In this document: positions 43,365 to 55,575 of the stretch, in pieces
How positions within the stretch are numbered: position 1 is the first letter of the stretch
How the letters are laid out: every line of letters starts with the position of its first letter
Source of the DNA: Plectrocnemia conspersa
Lineage: Eukaryota; Arthropoda; Insecta; Trichoptera; Polycentropodidae
Direction of reading: 5' to 3'
Length of the DNA stretch: 64,000 bases
Assembly: GCA_009617715.1 (NCBI GenBank)
Contig: VTFK01000052.1
Location: 806,001 to 870,000, forward strand
Notes under the pieces: generated by a model
What the model saw: only the letters and a program-made list of their open reading frames with translations
What the model was told of the DNA's origin: nothing
Databases searched by the model: none
Program-made: the position numbers and the translations under genes

Positions 43365-43524
43365 CTCCAGCAGCCCTGTCGACAATCGATAGTCAGAATA
43401 TCGCTTTATCATTAAAAAACTGAAATTAAAAAATCAATTTGTTTATAATTTATATGAACGTCGCCACCGTCGCCCTTCTTATGTGAAATTTGAATTAAAA
43501 TATAAATAATATTAACAGATGTAC

Positions 43525-43599
43525 CTGGAGGCGCCGGTATTGGAGTTTCAGGGGCCACCGTAATGCCCGGATTGACCTTTCTTCAAGACAAGACTCTTT
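43525..43599 (-). other. trc: Probable trc 5' UTR exon
   Basis: A 75-nt segment with acceptor TTTGTAG and donor CCAG|GTACAT on the minus strand. Its last part is open in frame with the trc ATG (VNPGITVAPETPIPAPPG) but starts after an in-frame TGA, so it is non-coding unless a non-AUG start is used. Confidence 0.6.
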
Positions 43600-44934
43600 C
43601 TACAAAGGAATAAGATGAAATAAATATAAAGCAGTCGCTAAAAAATCATTGACAAATGACACCGAGTGAGGAACTATCGCCTGTGAGCCAATTAGTATCA
43701 TAATAACAATGAGCCTAAATTTATATATATATATATATATTTACGTTTCGATATCGCAACTATTGATGATGATAATAATAATGTTATACAAAAGGCACAA
43801 AGCGTTAACCAGCCAATTTAACTGATGTCAATTTTACACGGCAAAAATATGTTAAATGATATCAATGCCATTTTAATCAACTTAATGCAAAACGTTTTCT
43901 AACGATTTTAACTATAAATTGGTACTTGGTAATAATAAAAATGTAACATTTCAAGGACAAGTTATATGAATAAAATATGTTGGTACTATAAATATTGCAA
44001 GAGTAAAAGATACTATCATGACATTACAATGTAGCAGTCGTTATCTAAATCTGTACCATTAAAAGGCGGTTATTTGCAACATTTACTTCTGCTAATTGCA
44101 CATCAGCAACAAAAACATGTTAAGCATTGTTACGAGAACAACTTTTAGTCGATAGAGAAACTCATTTTCGACCAAAGACGTGTCGCAAATTGCTTTGTCA
44201 CGTGTATATATACAAAAGCACTTTGAATTTCAAAACTCAACGACAAGAATCGACGACAGTTGCAATTGTTAATCAAGAATTCAATGTTAACGCAAGTGAG
44301 AAAACTGAGGCATTGATAGTGAGGCATATACAAATGATTTATTCTGTCGGTTGAATATGGTCGCAATTTTTGATTAAAATTGCTATAAAACTATAATTTT
44401 ATTCATATCCTGTGTAACAGTGTGATGTTCAATTAACGGAATCGTAAAAGAGAATGACCAAAATCAATATGATCTAATTGGTTTATACTGATACTTGCAG
44501 AATTTTTATATTCGCAAAGTCGCTTGAAACTCTTTATCACAAAGGAAAGAGATTGTGGTTTTGAGATTGAGTTCAAACTTGTCAGAAATAATACATATTA
44601 GTTACGTACACGTTTCTTTCCAACTCTGTTTCTCGTAATTTTGCAAAGTAAAAATGTTAACATCGGTATCGATTATACGTTTCGTGCCACCTGTATACAC
44701 ATAAAAACATATTTAATTGTAATAATACGCAAAAGCAATTCATTACAATATTGTAATAATTGAAAAACAGTAACTAGAAAAAATATTTTTAGTAGATAAG
44801 AATAAATAAAGCAATGTGAATGTCGACTATAATGTATACGTACATAAAATATGTAGGTAAACATAAATAATTAACAAATCATATCGCACAAGTATACAAA
44901 ATATGTTTATAAACAATATTTATTACATAATCAA

Positions 44935-44957
44935 TATATATATATATATATATATAG
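44935..44957. repeat. (AT)n microsatellite
   Basis: A run of ATATATAT. Similar short runs occur at about 43724-43742 and 45415-45432. Confidence 0.85.
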
Positions 44958-45736
44958 ATAATAAAATGCGGCAATTAATAACATAAACAGCAAGCACAAG
45001 TATTCGTGTTCACGGTTCAGCAAAATGCTACTGAGAATATTTATTGTTTATAGTTTAATGTATCAAACATGCAACCGCATGTCAAATTAAATTACATTAC
45101 TATTTAACAAGAATAACAATCATTGTGACCTATATGATGTTTATTTAGAGTTCAAGTCAATTTACACTAATTAACGATACGACAGTGTAGACACCAATGA
45201 AAGTAAACATCATTCTTATCTCTTAGTATAGTAATTTATATAATTGAAAGGGCATTAGTTGGCAAAAATACAAACAATTTATTATATCAATATCAGTTTA
45301 TTAACAGCTGACACGATAATAAACAAACCATTGTCAATATTACCTTTACTTATAGTTAAATGGTATATTTGACATTTAAAGTTATATTAAAAACAAAATA
45401 ATTTTAAACATTTATATATATATATATATATCAGGCAATAAAAAATAACATTATTATCTTCACTCATTATTTCCATTAAAAATAAATACATCTTCCATTT
45501 TTATGCGTATTAGATAAAATTAAAAATTGCGTCATATATAATGAAATAAAATTTAATGATTAATTTCAAACAATTTGTTTATCTAATATTTAATCATGCA
45601 TGAATTGAATTCATGTATCAATTTACACATTTTGTATAATTTTTATTTGTTATTATTAGTTTGCAATCTATCCACTTTTCCAGACTTGTGAGTGAATGTA
45701 TATGAGGACACTAAATGAGCAGTATATAAAATAAGC

Positions 45737-45899
45737 ATTTCATAAAACGAATTGTTTGTTATTAATATTGGACAGGTTAGGTGCGAGCAAGCGGTAGCGA
45801 GCGAGCGTTGGTCAGAACAGTGAATACCTTATGAATAACACTCTAACGAATAAAAAGATTTACCTTACATAAATGCACAAACAATTCGTTTTATGGAAT
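45737..45899. mobile_element. 160-bp MITE with perfect 19-bp inverted ends
   Basis: CATAAAACGAATTGTTTGT (45741-45759) recurs exactly as its reverse complement at about 45877-45895. The inner part is GC-richer (GCGAGCAAGCGGTAGCGAGC). No coding capacity. Confidence 0.75.
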
Positions 45900-46451
45900 G
45901 AAGTATTTATTTAAATGCACATATTAATCGTACCAAATGTATACTTGTGTTGCTTTACGAACCCCATACATTCTTATCTGCTTTAAGAAGGATATACTAG
46001 CAGTTTATGGTCCTTTGTTATAAACCAATATTTTCTCAGCCTATACTGCTTTTTATTGTATATACATTCACAAATATGTTGCACTATCATCTTGTAAAAT
46101 TGGTGTGATATTTAACCATACTGTAAATGTCACGAGGACAAATTTTTGCGCATTTGATCTGTATTTAGTTGCCACATTCAGGTTGTCATTTAAAGCAATA
46201 ATAACATTACCCTAGGGCAGAGGCATAGCTAGGGAGTTTCAGTGGAGGGATGTGAAATTTTTGAGGCAAAATTAAAATTTTGTAAGTTTATAATACAAAG
46301 TGAGATCTAGCTTGCTGCCAATCTGGGGTTTGACTATACATTTAAATTATAGCTAATTTATCAAATGTATAAGTTTTTTACTTTATATATATTTACAGAA
46401 AAGATCGAAACTCCCCATAAATCAATTAAAATTTACCATTCAATTTAAGAT

Positions 46452-46690
46452 AAACAAACATAGACGCTATTTTAAGCGTTATGATTATTAATATATAAAT
46501 ATATACATATATGTGTGTGTGTATTAAAAAAAATTAAAGTTGCCATATTTAATTTTTATTTAAATTATGCTTGCACTTGTAGTGTATTATTTAAAAATTA
46601 ACAAATATGGACACTATTCTTGACGTTATGATTGTCATAATATAATACAGATATATAGATATTTAAAAAAGCAAAAGTCGCCATCTTCTA
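46452..46690. repeat. Diverged direct duplication, about 148-bp spacing
   Basis: AACAAACATAGACGCTATTT / AAGCGTTATGATTATTA and AACAAATATGGACACTATTC / TTGACGTTATGATTGTCA start 148 bp apart. Both continue through an AT-rich stretch to AAAGTTGCCAT / AAAGTCGCCAT. Origin unknown. Confidence 0.65.
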
Positions 46691-46891
46691 CCTATTAATA
46701 TTTTAATAATGTATTCATGTTATTAATAATTGAAATTGGCGTGGATTTTGGGGATTGCTTTACGTATGGTTAGACGTACGTCTATATTTAAAATGTGAGA
46801 TCTCCCACCGAGACGACTGATTAACGGGGTCAATATGGCGTTTTTTAATACATAAAACAGTACAGGTAGCGGAACCGATGAACACAATTAC

Positions 46892-47280
46892 CTGGCTTTC
46901 GCGTTTGATCGTCTTCCGACGTCAGACGGTGCTCCCGTATGACGTCACGCGACACTGTCACAGCACTCGAGTGTCAATTGGCAATGCGAACATGACGTGA
47001 GACTCACCTGGCGACGGTGACTCGCGAGGGAGCGGCGCGCGGGGGGCGCTGCCTCGGCCTCGAGTGAAAGCTCCGAATAACGGGACCCAGGCGGCGGCCC
47101 AAATGTCTCGCTTGGCGGCCAGCTGTTGCCCTCGCGTCCGATTCGATAGCCGCAAAATCCGATTGCGGCTGGCGGACGATTGAAATTAAGCCATTTCGGG
47201 AGCAGATCGATCGAGACGTACCTCCGCGCGCCGCAGGGTTGCCAACGCAGCAAATGGAGCTCTACGCCCGACTCACGATC
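46892..47280 (-). promoter_or_regulatory. trc: Presumptive trc first exon and promoter (GC/CpG-rich island)
   Basis: About 390 bp of strongly GC- and CpG-rich DNA in an otherwise AT-rich region, upstream of trc on its strand. A good donor, AAGCCAG|GTAATTG, is at 46892/46891. No TATA box is obvious. The 102-codon minus-strand open frame across it has no recognisable domain and probably only reflects the GC content. Which transcript it starts is inferred from position; it could also serve a divergent RNA. Confidence 0.5.
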
Positions 47281-50200
47281 GATATTTGAATGCGCCGTGT
47301 GTACACGCCGATTCTTATGTACGTGTATGTGCTACTCACGAATATTATCTAAATATTAATGTTTATGTTTCTTCGCAGCCATAAATTTCAACTTGTACGT
47401 CGGCTTCTTTCATGGCGGAGTGTTTGCTGAACATTTATGTATTTATCAGAACATCTGGCATTGTTGAAAAGTTAAATTGATTTAATATAAATTTGACAAG
47501 TTTTTTTATTGCATCATGATGGCATTTTTACATAATATTTAAAATATCATTTTTATACAAATTTCTTTGGAAAAAGTGAATCCGGCGTGACTGATATTTT
47601 TTTTAGTCTTCAAAATTTAAAACTATAGGGAGAATACATAAAATGTTAATGCTTGTTAACTTCACGCGCCCATGCTATACCGCTTTGTCAGATAATTTCG
47701 CAAGAGAGAGATGGGTGAGTATATCCCCTTTTCTCTCGCACGGATTCGTTTGTATTGAGATGCATAAGTGCGCGTGACAGAGCGAGAGAACTAGGGCAAG
47801 GTGCCTTGCGCTCTGACTCGCTCTGATACACTCATCAGACGGCGTTTCAAGCGTGTGTCAGTATTTGTTTGGTTATCGTCGGGAGATTTACATCAAAGCA
47901 CAGAAAATTCTTGCACTTCTTAAAAATACAAATATATTTAATATTTTCACTTCGTTTATTGATTTTAATATAAACTAACTTTAGATTAAATAATATTTAT
48001 AGTGATTTCCGAAAGATATAATGATTCCAATGATTCGGATCTCGAATTTGAAGGTGTAGAATATCTCTAGGGTAACGATGAATCCTTTAATGGTTAGATT
48101 TTATTCAATCCCGAATTCTAACCTCGAAAAATAATTACAATTCAATGAGATAATGCTTTGCATTTGGTGGGGTATGAAAGGCATAATTCATTATGAGTTA
48201 TTGAATTATAGACAGATAATTACAACAGACACATAGTGTGCTCAGTTAATTCGTTTAAAAGCGACTCAAGCCATAAAAAGATCTCACTTTAAAAATTAAA
48301 GAATAATAATTTTACACTAAGACAGCGTTAATTCCTCATGTATCCAAGAAGACGATAGAAAAAATTAATGAATTTTCTTGGAAAGGCGTTCTTCACCCAT
48401 AATAGATAATACTTTAGACTTAAGACACTGCAACAGTTTTCAGGTGAATTTTATTTTTACAAAAACGGATATAAAAAGTGACATTAAATAATTTATTGCT
48501 AGCATAAATACATTATTTTTTTAATCAGATATAAAAAAATTGATTAACATGTGAAAGATAATTGTAAAAAAAAGATGGTATATATATAATTTAATAAAAA
48601 TATTAAACGTTTTAATTTTTAAAAAACGTAACAACTTGATATAAAAAAATATTTTTATATGTACGATGTCGCTGGAAAACTGCGGTCAAATTTTTATAAT
48701 TTTATTTTCACTTTGTATTCATTATGAAAGGATGCAACGCCTAGTGAACTAGTAACTTACTTGGTAATAGCTGTTTGTAAACACTTCTACAAATAATTAC
48801 TTACTGTTACAATTTCTATCTAACTCTTAAATAAATATAATATTCGTTATTTTGCAAAGGGTATTTGTTAGAATTAGACGTAAGGCGCCTTGGGAAAACC
48901 TGGGTTCAATAAGAGCGCCGAGAATTGAAAAAGTTTGAAAACCACTGGGCTAGTTTGCAAATACAGTGGCATCCGACAATACTATCCGATAGTTGGATAA
49001 AACATCTGAAAGCTGTGATTATTTATGAGTCAAATACAGCTGTTCCTGTATGCGGTATTAAAATGACGATTTCCAGTTGCGAGTTCGAATCTACATATGT
49101 TACGTCGTTATACACGCTAAAGATTCTGATAAGATCTGTATTAGATAATACAAGAGAGTTGTTATTTGTTAGAAGGCCAAGGTCTGGAAGGGACGTTGTA
49201 CTCTCCTACAATTATCAATAGTATATAAGCTAAAATACTGCCGTACCAAATAATTTTCACCCCTTCATCCAGAACTACCACTTCACTTCCTACTTGGAAT
49301 AAACAAGTTCAGTCGAACATTTTATTATCCACATTAGCTCCATATTTTCATATTTAAATACATTTTTAACTCTATAATATACATCTAAATGTTACTATCA
49401 GGATAATATATCAAAACCAAAAGAATTTCTTCGTATATTTTATTGTAAACATCAATAATCAATTTTTTACAATTACTTATGAATAACATCACGTTTTACT
49501 ATTAATTTATATACATTAAAATAAAATATTATTTTAAACATTAGACTTATCATAACGAAGACACAATAAAAATGCTATATAATGTAAAAACATAAATTTT
49601 AACCACAATTCTTACCATATCTTTTTTATATGTTCAATTTAAATATATTATGTTTAATTACAATCAATAACATGTATCGTTTCAGTAAAAACAACTATCA
49701 AAAACGAGACATAATGTAATATATTATCAGATTCTGCTTTTTACTGCTTAAGCATTTTTCCTAATTAATCGAATTTACACGCACTATTTTATTTATATAA
49801 TACATTATGCATACGATTTAATCGAAAAAGCTGTATTTTATTTAATATTTATGTACATGATTTGCACTAATCAGGTGGAATATGAACAGGGCCGCCACTA
49901 TCCAATGTCAATTCACATAATTAATAATGTTTATAATATAAAATTAATAAAATATAATTTTGTTGTAGCGGCCTTGCACACAAACTAAATGCATATTTAT
50001 ATATTTTTAATAATAAATTACTAAAATTGACTCTAACATCTCTATGTGATTATACTGAGTTGTAAAATTTATAAATATATCATACATATAAAAAAGCAAT
50101 ACAATTATAATGATTTATAAAAACATTATTCAATATGGCAATATTTATTCAGTTTTCAGGCGTGCCAACTGCACGCGAAAATTCAAAGAAGGGGAGTGCG

Positions 50201-50960
50201 TCTCATAAGATTTTTATGAAAATATATACGTACTATTTGAATGTATATATTAAACAAATTATACAAAATTAAAGTATTGATTTATGATTTAATATTTTTC
50301 TATAAAATATGTCAATACCCCACATAAAGTAAATAAAACATTTCTACAATACTTTATTTCGAATACCAGAAATATAAAACACAGTTAATACGTATAAATT
50401 TTAAGTCAGTCTCATATTATATATAACATATGTTTTATTTTATATAGCATATGTAACTTCTATATGTCTTATACAGAATTTTCGATAATTTTCGCAATTT
50501 TATTAAAATACTATACACAATATTAGTATATATGTATGTATCTTCGACATTAATAAAAAATATTCGCATACATTATATTATGATCAAAAAAAAAAAACAA
50601 AAAAATCGTGGGGTATAAATAGATAATTAAATAAATATTAAAAAGGTAAATTATGTGAATGTATATATTTTTAATTAGCTCATGACTATCAATATTTTTT
50701 GCACAAGACCCATTTTTGTAAATTTATATTTTTTGCTCTCACTTCACAGCCATTTTGTTTTATATTATATATTAAATAGTATCAGGGACTTGATGCTTTA
50801 AGCGCCAAAAATATGGAAACTATTTTTTTAATCAAAAATACATTTTAACTCGAAATATCACAACATAAACGTTTCCATATGTTTTAAATGCGCCGCCTAT
50901 GCAATATGTACAGTGTTGCCAATAATAACAAGTTTAAATTCTCCCCTTTTGACACGGTTT
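47281..50960. other. Intergenic region between trc and Lmx1
   Basis: 3.7 kb. A GA/CT-rich patch lies at 47700-47830 (AAGAGAGAGATGGG, TTTTCTCTCGC, GACAGAGCGAGAGAAC). A hAT-like end is at 48886-48950. The open frame 48925-49221 starts inside that end and has no recognisable domain. The remainder is plain AT-rich DNA; it should hold the Lmx1 3' UTR just below 50961. Confidence 0.7.
48886..48950. mobile_element. hAT-like terminus, second copy of the family at 32.3 kb
   Basis: GCGCCTTGGGAAAACCTGGG leads into CGCCGAGAATTGAAAAAGTT and TGAAAACCACTGGGC. Reverse-complemented it begins CAGTGGTTTTCAAACTTTTT, a frequent hAT terminus. The other end was not seen. Confidence 0.55.
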
Positions 50961-51208
50961 TTAATTTTCAGAATTAAAGTAAGAATTCTGCATCAGGTAT
51001 AACTTGTCGATTGGATTTATGATGGAACCTGAAGTTAAGGCCATCGGCTCGTGCAGGAGGGAGCCATGCTGAACTGGTTGGTGGTTTTGGATGTCAAGAT
51101 TCTGAAGAGACAGGGTGTCCGAGGTCCCTTCGTCGATTTGATCGAAGTTGCTGCCATCCAACGAAATATCTGAGCTGCAGAAACTCTCGCCTGAGTGTCC
51201 GTGATATT
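50961..51208 (-). CDS. Lmx1: Lmx1 terminal exon
   Basis: The acceptor is TTTACAG and the stop TAA is at 50963-50961. It reads [20 protein letters not shown] (first codon split), then [20 protein letters not shown] and [18 protein letters not shown]. The acidic, serine-rich part is a plausible activation region. Confidence 0.93.
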
Positions 51209-52584
51209 CTGTAAAACAACAATAATTAGTTTTCGTCTTTCAAGTAATGAAATTAATTTTACGGATGCATTTAAATATGAGAAAATACTTATCCCTAGTT
51301 ATTTGTCTTTTTAATTCAATGAATGGATCACTATAGAAGGAATTTACTTGAGAGATGAATACATCTCGCATGAGCGTTATGTCGCAATATTATTGTGCTG
51401 GTAGAGGAAGTGAAGCCGAGTAGAAGCTTGTGAAATATGACATATAACTTATATACTGTATTCTTTTTTTAATTCATACAAATATTATTCTTAAAATTAT
51501 TTGATATTTTCAACAATAATTATATCTTGGTTTTCTAATATACTTATAAATAAATTTTCCCTTTATAAGTGCAACAATAAGTGGTTTAATGAAATATTAC
51601 CTTCAGGTGAATATGGCAGGTTGGGATTGAGAGGCTGCGACGACGACGAAAACGAAGAATCCAATCCTAAGTAGTGCCCGTGTTCGCTGGAAGGTGACTC
51701 CTGCTTGATGATCTTTTCGTCTTTGTCTTTGTCCTTCTCCGAGCCTTTGTCCCCATCTTGCTTGGCCTTTCTCTGTATCTTTTTCATTTTAGCCCTCTGG
51801 TTTTGAAACCAAACCTGCACAACCCTCACACTCAAGCCCGTGTCTTTCGCCAGAGCCTCCCTAACCTTTCTACACGGCTTGGGGCTGACTTCAAACGAAG
51901 CCTTGAATTGCCGCCTTTGCGCTGAGGTCAATATGGTTCTTGGCCTTTTAGGCCCCCTTCTACCGTCTCTAGGTCGGCCTGTTTCATCTATAATCATATC
52001 ATCATCGACCTGCTGCAATAGAAACATTTCCTTTTCAAAATCTTGGCGGCAGAATAGCTGACCTGCTCGCATGACAAACTGTTCACCTTTCTGCAGCGGT
52101 TGGCAACATACAACACAAACAAAACACGGCAGGTGAAATACGTGGTGTTGGGCTCTCATCACCAATTCTTGCGGTAGCAGTCTATCACCACATCGTGTGC
52201 ATTTGACGCCGAATATTCTAGTGGAGAAGAAAAATCAATGATCGCTTAATTCTAGGTTAAGGAATTATGGGAGTATTTATAGTATCGCGTTGCTAAGATG
52301 ATATCTTATGCGCTTTTGTACGATGAAATAATATAATGATAATGATATAATAGTCGCAGCAAAACATGATATTATTATTTTTTATGTTTACCTGTCATAG
52401 TCGGCTTTGCAATAGACCTTGTCATTTCTAGTGTAGCAGGTTCGAGCTAGGGGTACTCCACATGCGACGCAAGCCAAACAGCGTTCATGCCAAGAGAGCT
52501 CACCAACGCGGAGAAGATAACGATCATGGATGCTGCGTCCACATCCACCGCAACATTCGCAGCCTCTTTCTCTTTTTACAGTAC
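50961..52584 (-). CDS. Lmx1: LMX1-type LIM-homeodomain transcription factor, last three exons
   Basis: Three exons (high to low: 52584-52392, 52217-51601, 51208-50961) join cleanly. They cover two LIM domains, a homeodomain and a C-terminal tail of about 351 residues in all, ending at a TAA. The homeodomain ([20 protein letters not shown] ... [20 protein letters not shown]) carries the LMX1 hallmarks [13 protein letters not shown] and WFQNQRAK. The tail ends [14 protein letters not shown], matching the conserved LMX1 C-terminus (NPID.LY.MQ.SYF). LMX1 proteins bind A/T-rich DNA in the nucleus and specify dorsal limb and dopaminergic or serotonergic neurons in vertebrates; insects have two paralogues (CG32105 and CG4328 in fly, from memory). 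I cannot tell which this is. The N-terminal exon with the start codon was not found in the 11.4 kb upstream. Confidence 0.94.
51601..52217 (-). CDS. Lmx1: Lmx1 exon: LIM2, homeodomain, linker
   Basis: 205 codons without an intron. LIM2: [20 protein letters not shown] ... [18 protein letters not shown] ... LFCRQDF, with C-x2-C and H-x2-C-x2-C-x2-C spacing. An acidic linker ([15 protein letters not shown]) precedes the homeodomain. After it come the lysine/aspartate-rich stretch [17 protein letters not shown] and a serine run (DSSFSSSSQ). The donor is GTAATA. The plus-strand frame over it is a shadow. Confidence 0.96.
52392..52584 (-). CDS. Lmx1: Lmx1 exon: LIM1
   Basis: The acceptor is TTTCAG and the donor is GTAAAC. 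Reads [20 protein letters not shown], then [20 protein letters not shown] and [24 protein letters not shown]. It matches LMX1 LIM1 (C-G.C.R.I.DR.L.RV...SWHE.CL.C..C). The exon enters with two bases of a split codon, so at least one more coding exon exists upstream. Confidence 0.95.
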
Positions 52585-53162
52585 CTGAAATAAATTATTA
52601 ACAATCAATATATTTTTAGTACAACCAGCAAAGTTCTACATACAAAGCATTACGAGTAGCTTTTTGGTGCTATAGTCATCATGGGGGTGCGTGTACGACA
52701 TATATGAAACTATATGCTTGAGCATTCATTTCGATGGCGTATGAGTAGCGCTGAGTTTCAGGCGTGCAGTATTATTAATCTTTAGAACCGAAAATCAGCC
52801 ACTCTTAAAGTCTTGTACAACAAATTCATACGATTAAAAATCGTAGAATTAATAAAATAAAATTTATCATATAATAATTATAAATATTTTAATAATGGTT
52901 TTAAACTTGGATAAAATAATTTATAAATTATTTTAATCGTTTTTCGTTCATAAATATGAATATGTATAATTAATAAAATAGAGAATAATACAACAATAAT
53001 ATTCAGCAAAATAGATTTGTCGGATTTTAAATAACTTGTTTTGAAAAAAATTTTAAAATTAAATTATGTAAGTTTTCGCTTTATTTCGGCTAATGAAACT
53101 ATTGTGTATACATTGTACATAGAAAATATTAAAAGGCTTTGGTATTAAATATAATAATAATT

Positions 53163-53460
53163 AAGGACGGAATAGCGTAGTCCGTTGAGGTTGCGGGTTC
53201 GAGCTCCAGCAGCGGCACTCGAATTTTTATTTATAAAAACCGGCCCTAGCTGCAGTGACATCTATTGGTTATAAATTATATTACACATATTAATTTATAA
53301 TTATTAATATAGATGTCACCGATTCCCAGACTTTCAGTCTGGTGGTTAATACTTACTTATAAGTATTTATTATACCTGATTGACTCAGTTATTAAAGATT
53401 TCCCCGTTGTAACGCATTGGGCTTACGCCCGTCACGTTACAACGTAAGATTTATTAAAAA
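53163..53460 (+). mobile_element. SINE-like element: tRNA-like head and several hairpins
   Basis: The head GGACGGAATAGCGTAGTCCG then GTTGCGGGTTCGAGCTCC contains an A-box-like word (TAGCGTAGTCCG) and a good B box (GGTTCGAGCTC). The body folds into successive inverted repeats: TGACATCTAT...ATAGATGTCA (about 53258-53318), CCAGACTTTCAGTCTGG, AATACTTACTTATAAGTATT, and GTTGTAACGCATTGGGC with GCCCGTCACGTTACAAC. No long poly(A). SINE is the best reading; a non-autonomous DNA element is the alternative. Confidence 0.5.
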
Positions 53461-55084
53461 CAAGTATCAAAACAATATACAATATAAATATTTAAGAACA
53501 AACATCTTTACATTTTATGTTATAATTTATCATATTACAATGGCCTCCTAAAAATAAAAAAACAACAAAGGAGCGTAGCAAAACAAAATACAAGTGAAAT
53601 CGGTATTTCGGAACATCCAAGAATTTTCTAACAATCACGCAGAGTTTCAAAAGCCATTATCGTCAATTACATAATACAATCAAGCTTTATGTGATTTGTG
53701 AAACGTATCGAACAGTATTGTTAATATTGAATTATCACCCACAAATGGCACCTCGAAATATTTTCGCTTTAACAAAGGAGGTACAGGAGATGGATTTAAA
53801 CAATAATGTTATTGGTCCTAATTGAGCATTCTTTCCAATTTGTTCGAAGGAGAGTATAAAAGACACACTCACTTGACAGCTGACTCTAGAAACTAAAAAC
53901 TAGAGAGACGCACATATTTTACACCTACAGACTCTTTTTCACTTGACACTGCCACCTGCATTTTTATTGTATGTCAGTAAACTTATATTTTTATGCAATA
54001 AACTGTATAGCAAATTCTCAAATAAAAATATTATTTATTTTTAATATTTTCGATGTCTCAAAAGTATTTTAATCTGTTAGTTAGAAAAACTCAAATTAGG
54101 TTTATTAAATATGTTATTTTAGCGGTACATGAGATGCTTATTTATTTTATATAGTAATACTCGTGTTTTTCATTCATTTTGTTACGACTCATAATACATA
54201 AGCTTAGAGAACCGCATAAACAACACAAGCACGCCTGAAGTTTCGCGAGTAATGCTAGCGATCTTCTGATCCCTACCAACGAACATGGTGGTGATACAGC
54301 GGTCCCAAAGTCTACAAAGTATATATAACGAAGTACCAAATCCGAACCAAATGTTCTCTGACTTTGGCTTCATCTTCTGTTGTTAAGAATTCGCAAGAGA
54401 CCGCAAGTACCTACGACTTGAAGAAAAATGCAACCAAATTGACACGACAATAACATGTACGATTCAATTCTAATACAAAGTATTGCAAAGGTATTTTCAC
54501 AAATTTACAGGGATAAAATGACCTATACAAATACTCCACAGAGTCGGGCCGTTTCATTAAACGTTATATCACGTTTCAGTGTTCCCTCTCAGTCTACCTT
54601 TCATTAAAACTCAACAAAAATATTGAAAACAAAAAACTCAAAAGCCCCTCTGTAAGCTGCATAGGTAATGAATTTTCAATTAGCTTTGTGTAAAATGTTG
54701 TGAAATATTCGAACTTTACATTTTTGATTGGCTTTCATCCTCTGTTTCATAGTTCGAAACAAGTATTTCATTTTACATTGTATGTTGTTCGCACTGATTG
54801 CTGTGATTTTTTTCCACGTGAAAAAATATTTTCCAATTAAAAAGCAACGGCTTTGTTTTATAGCGTTGATTCTGTTTTTAACAAAGTGCATAATGTCATT
54901 ATATTTATATTATTAATAATATAATACATTTTATTACAATATTAATATTATATTATATGTACATATTTCACAATGAATGACTCACGAAAATTCCAGTAAT
55001 TTTTTTTGGCCTTTGTCTTTGGTTAAGCGGTAGATATATTTGAAGAACGCCATTGTTTTATCTCTTTGGATTGTTGTAGAGCAG

Positions 55085-55200
55085 GGGTCGGCAAATTACA
55101 GCCTGTGGGCTAAATCCAGACCACTACTTATTTTAATCCGGACTCTAATTTAACTCTGCGTTACATTGCAAACGGCCAGCCGTCGAATTAATGAGTTCGT
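55085..55200 (+). mobile_element. hAT terminus
   Basis: CAGGGGTCGGCAAATTACAG followed by CCTGTGGGCTAAATCCAGAC is a common hAT left end. It matches, in opposite orientation, the end at 17828-17841. No right end was found nearby. Confidence 0.55.
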
Positions 55201-55487
55201 AGATATGAGTTGGTAGATATGTGGTGTTCTTATTGCTTCGCATTCTGCTGTAACATTACATAGTTATAATTCGACAGCGTCTTCAGTGCTCCGTGTAACG
55301 CTTTTGCGATATTTTATTCTCATTTTATTACCCGTGGATATTCTTCTTGCCATTATGATTTTAAATGCCGTGCTTTTAAAGTTAAGAATTAGAATACATT
55401 AACTTTATTATGCGATGACATTATGTATGTACCAAAATAATACAATATACGTCATCATTACGATACGATATTCACAGTTACTATACA

Positions 55488-55575
55488 TTATTTGCGTTAA
55501 CAAAGTCAGTTTGAGAGCTACCAATTTCATCATTAATCATAATTGAAAAAGAGATGGCAATTTATAACTTATTTT
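55488..55575. repeat. One end of the MITE family at 7.3-7.7 kb
   Basis: ATTTGCGTTAACAAAGTCAG then TTTGAGAGCTACCAATTTCA and AATTGAAAAAGAGATGGC align with the reverse complement of 7710-7625. Confidence 0.7.

Larger units (their letters stand above)
43600..46891 (-). other. trc: trc 5' intron (presumed)
   Basis: 3.3 kb between the two probable untranslated exons. Holds (AT)n runs near 43724, 44935 and 45415, an inverted-repeat MITE (45737-45899), a hAT-like end near 46215 (CAGAGGCATAGCTAGGG) and a direct duplication (46452-46690). Nothing else is assignable. Confidence 0.6.

Noticed and set aside
46945..47253. 102-codon minus-strand open frame in the CpG island
   Set aside because: GC-rich DNA has few stops; amino-acid content is unstructured and a splice donor follows. 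Better read as untranslated first exon.
48925..49221. 98-codon open frame upstream of Lmx1's 3' end
   Set aside because: It starts inside a hAT terminus and shows no recognisable domain; treated as chance.
53165..53225. Possible tRNA gene
   Set aside because: A- and B-box-like words are present but no complete cloverleaf (acceptor or anticodon arms) could be drawn; fits a SINE head better.
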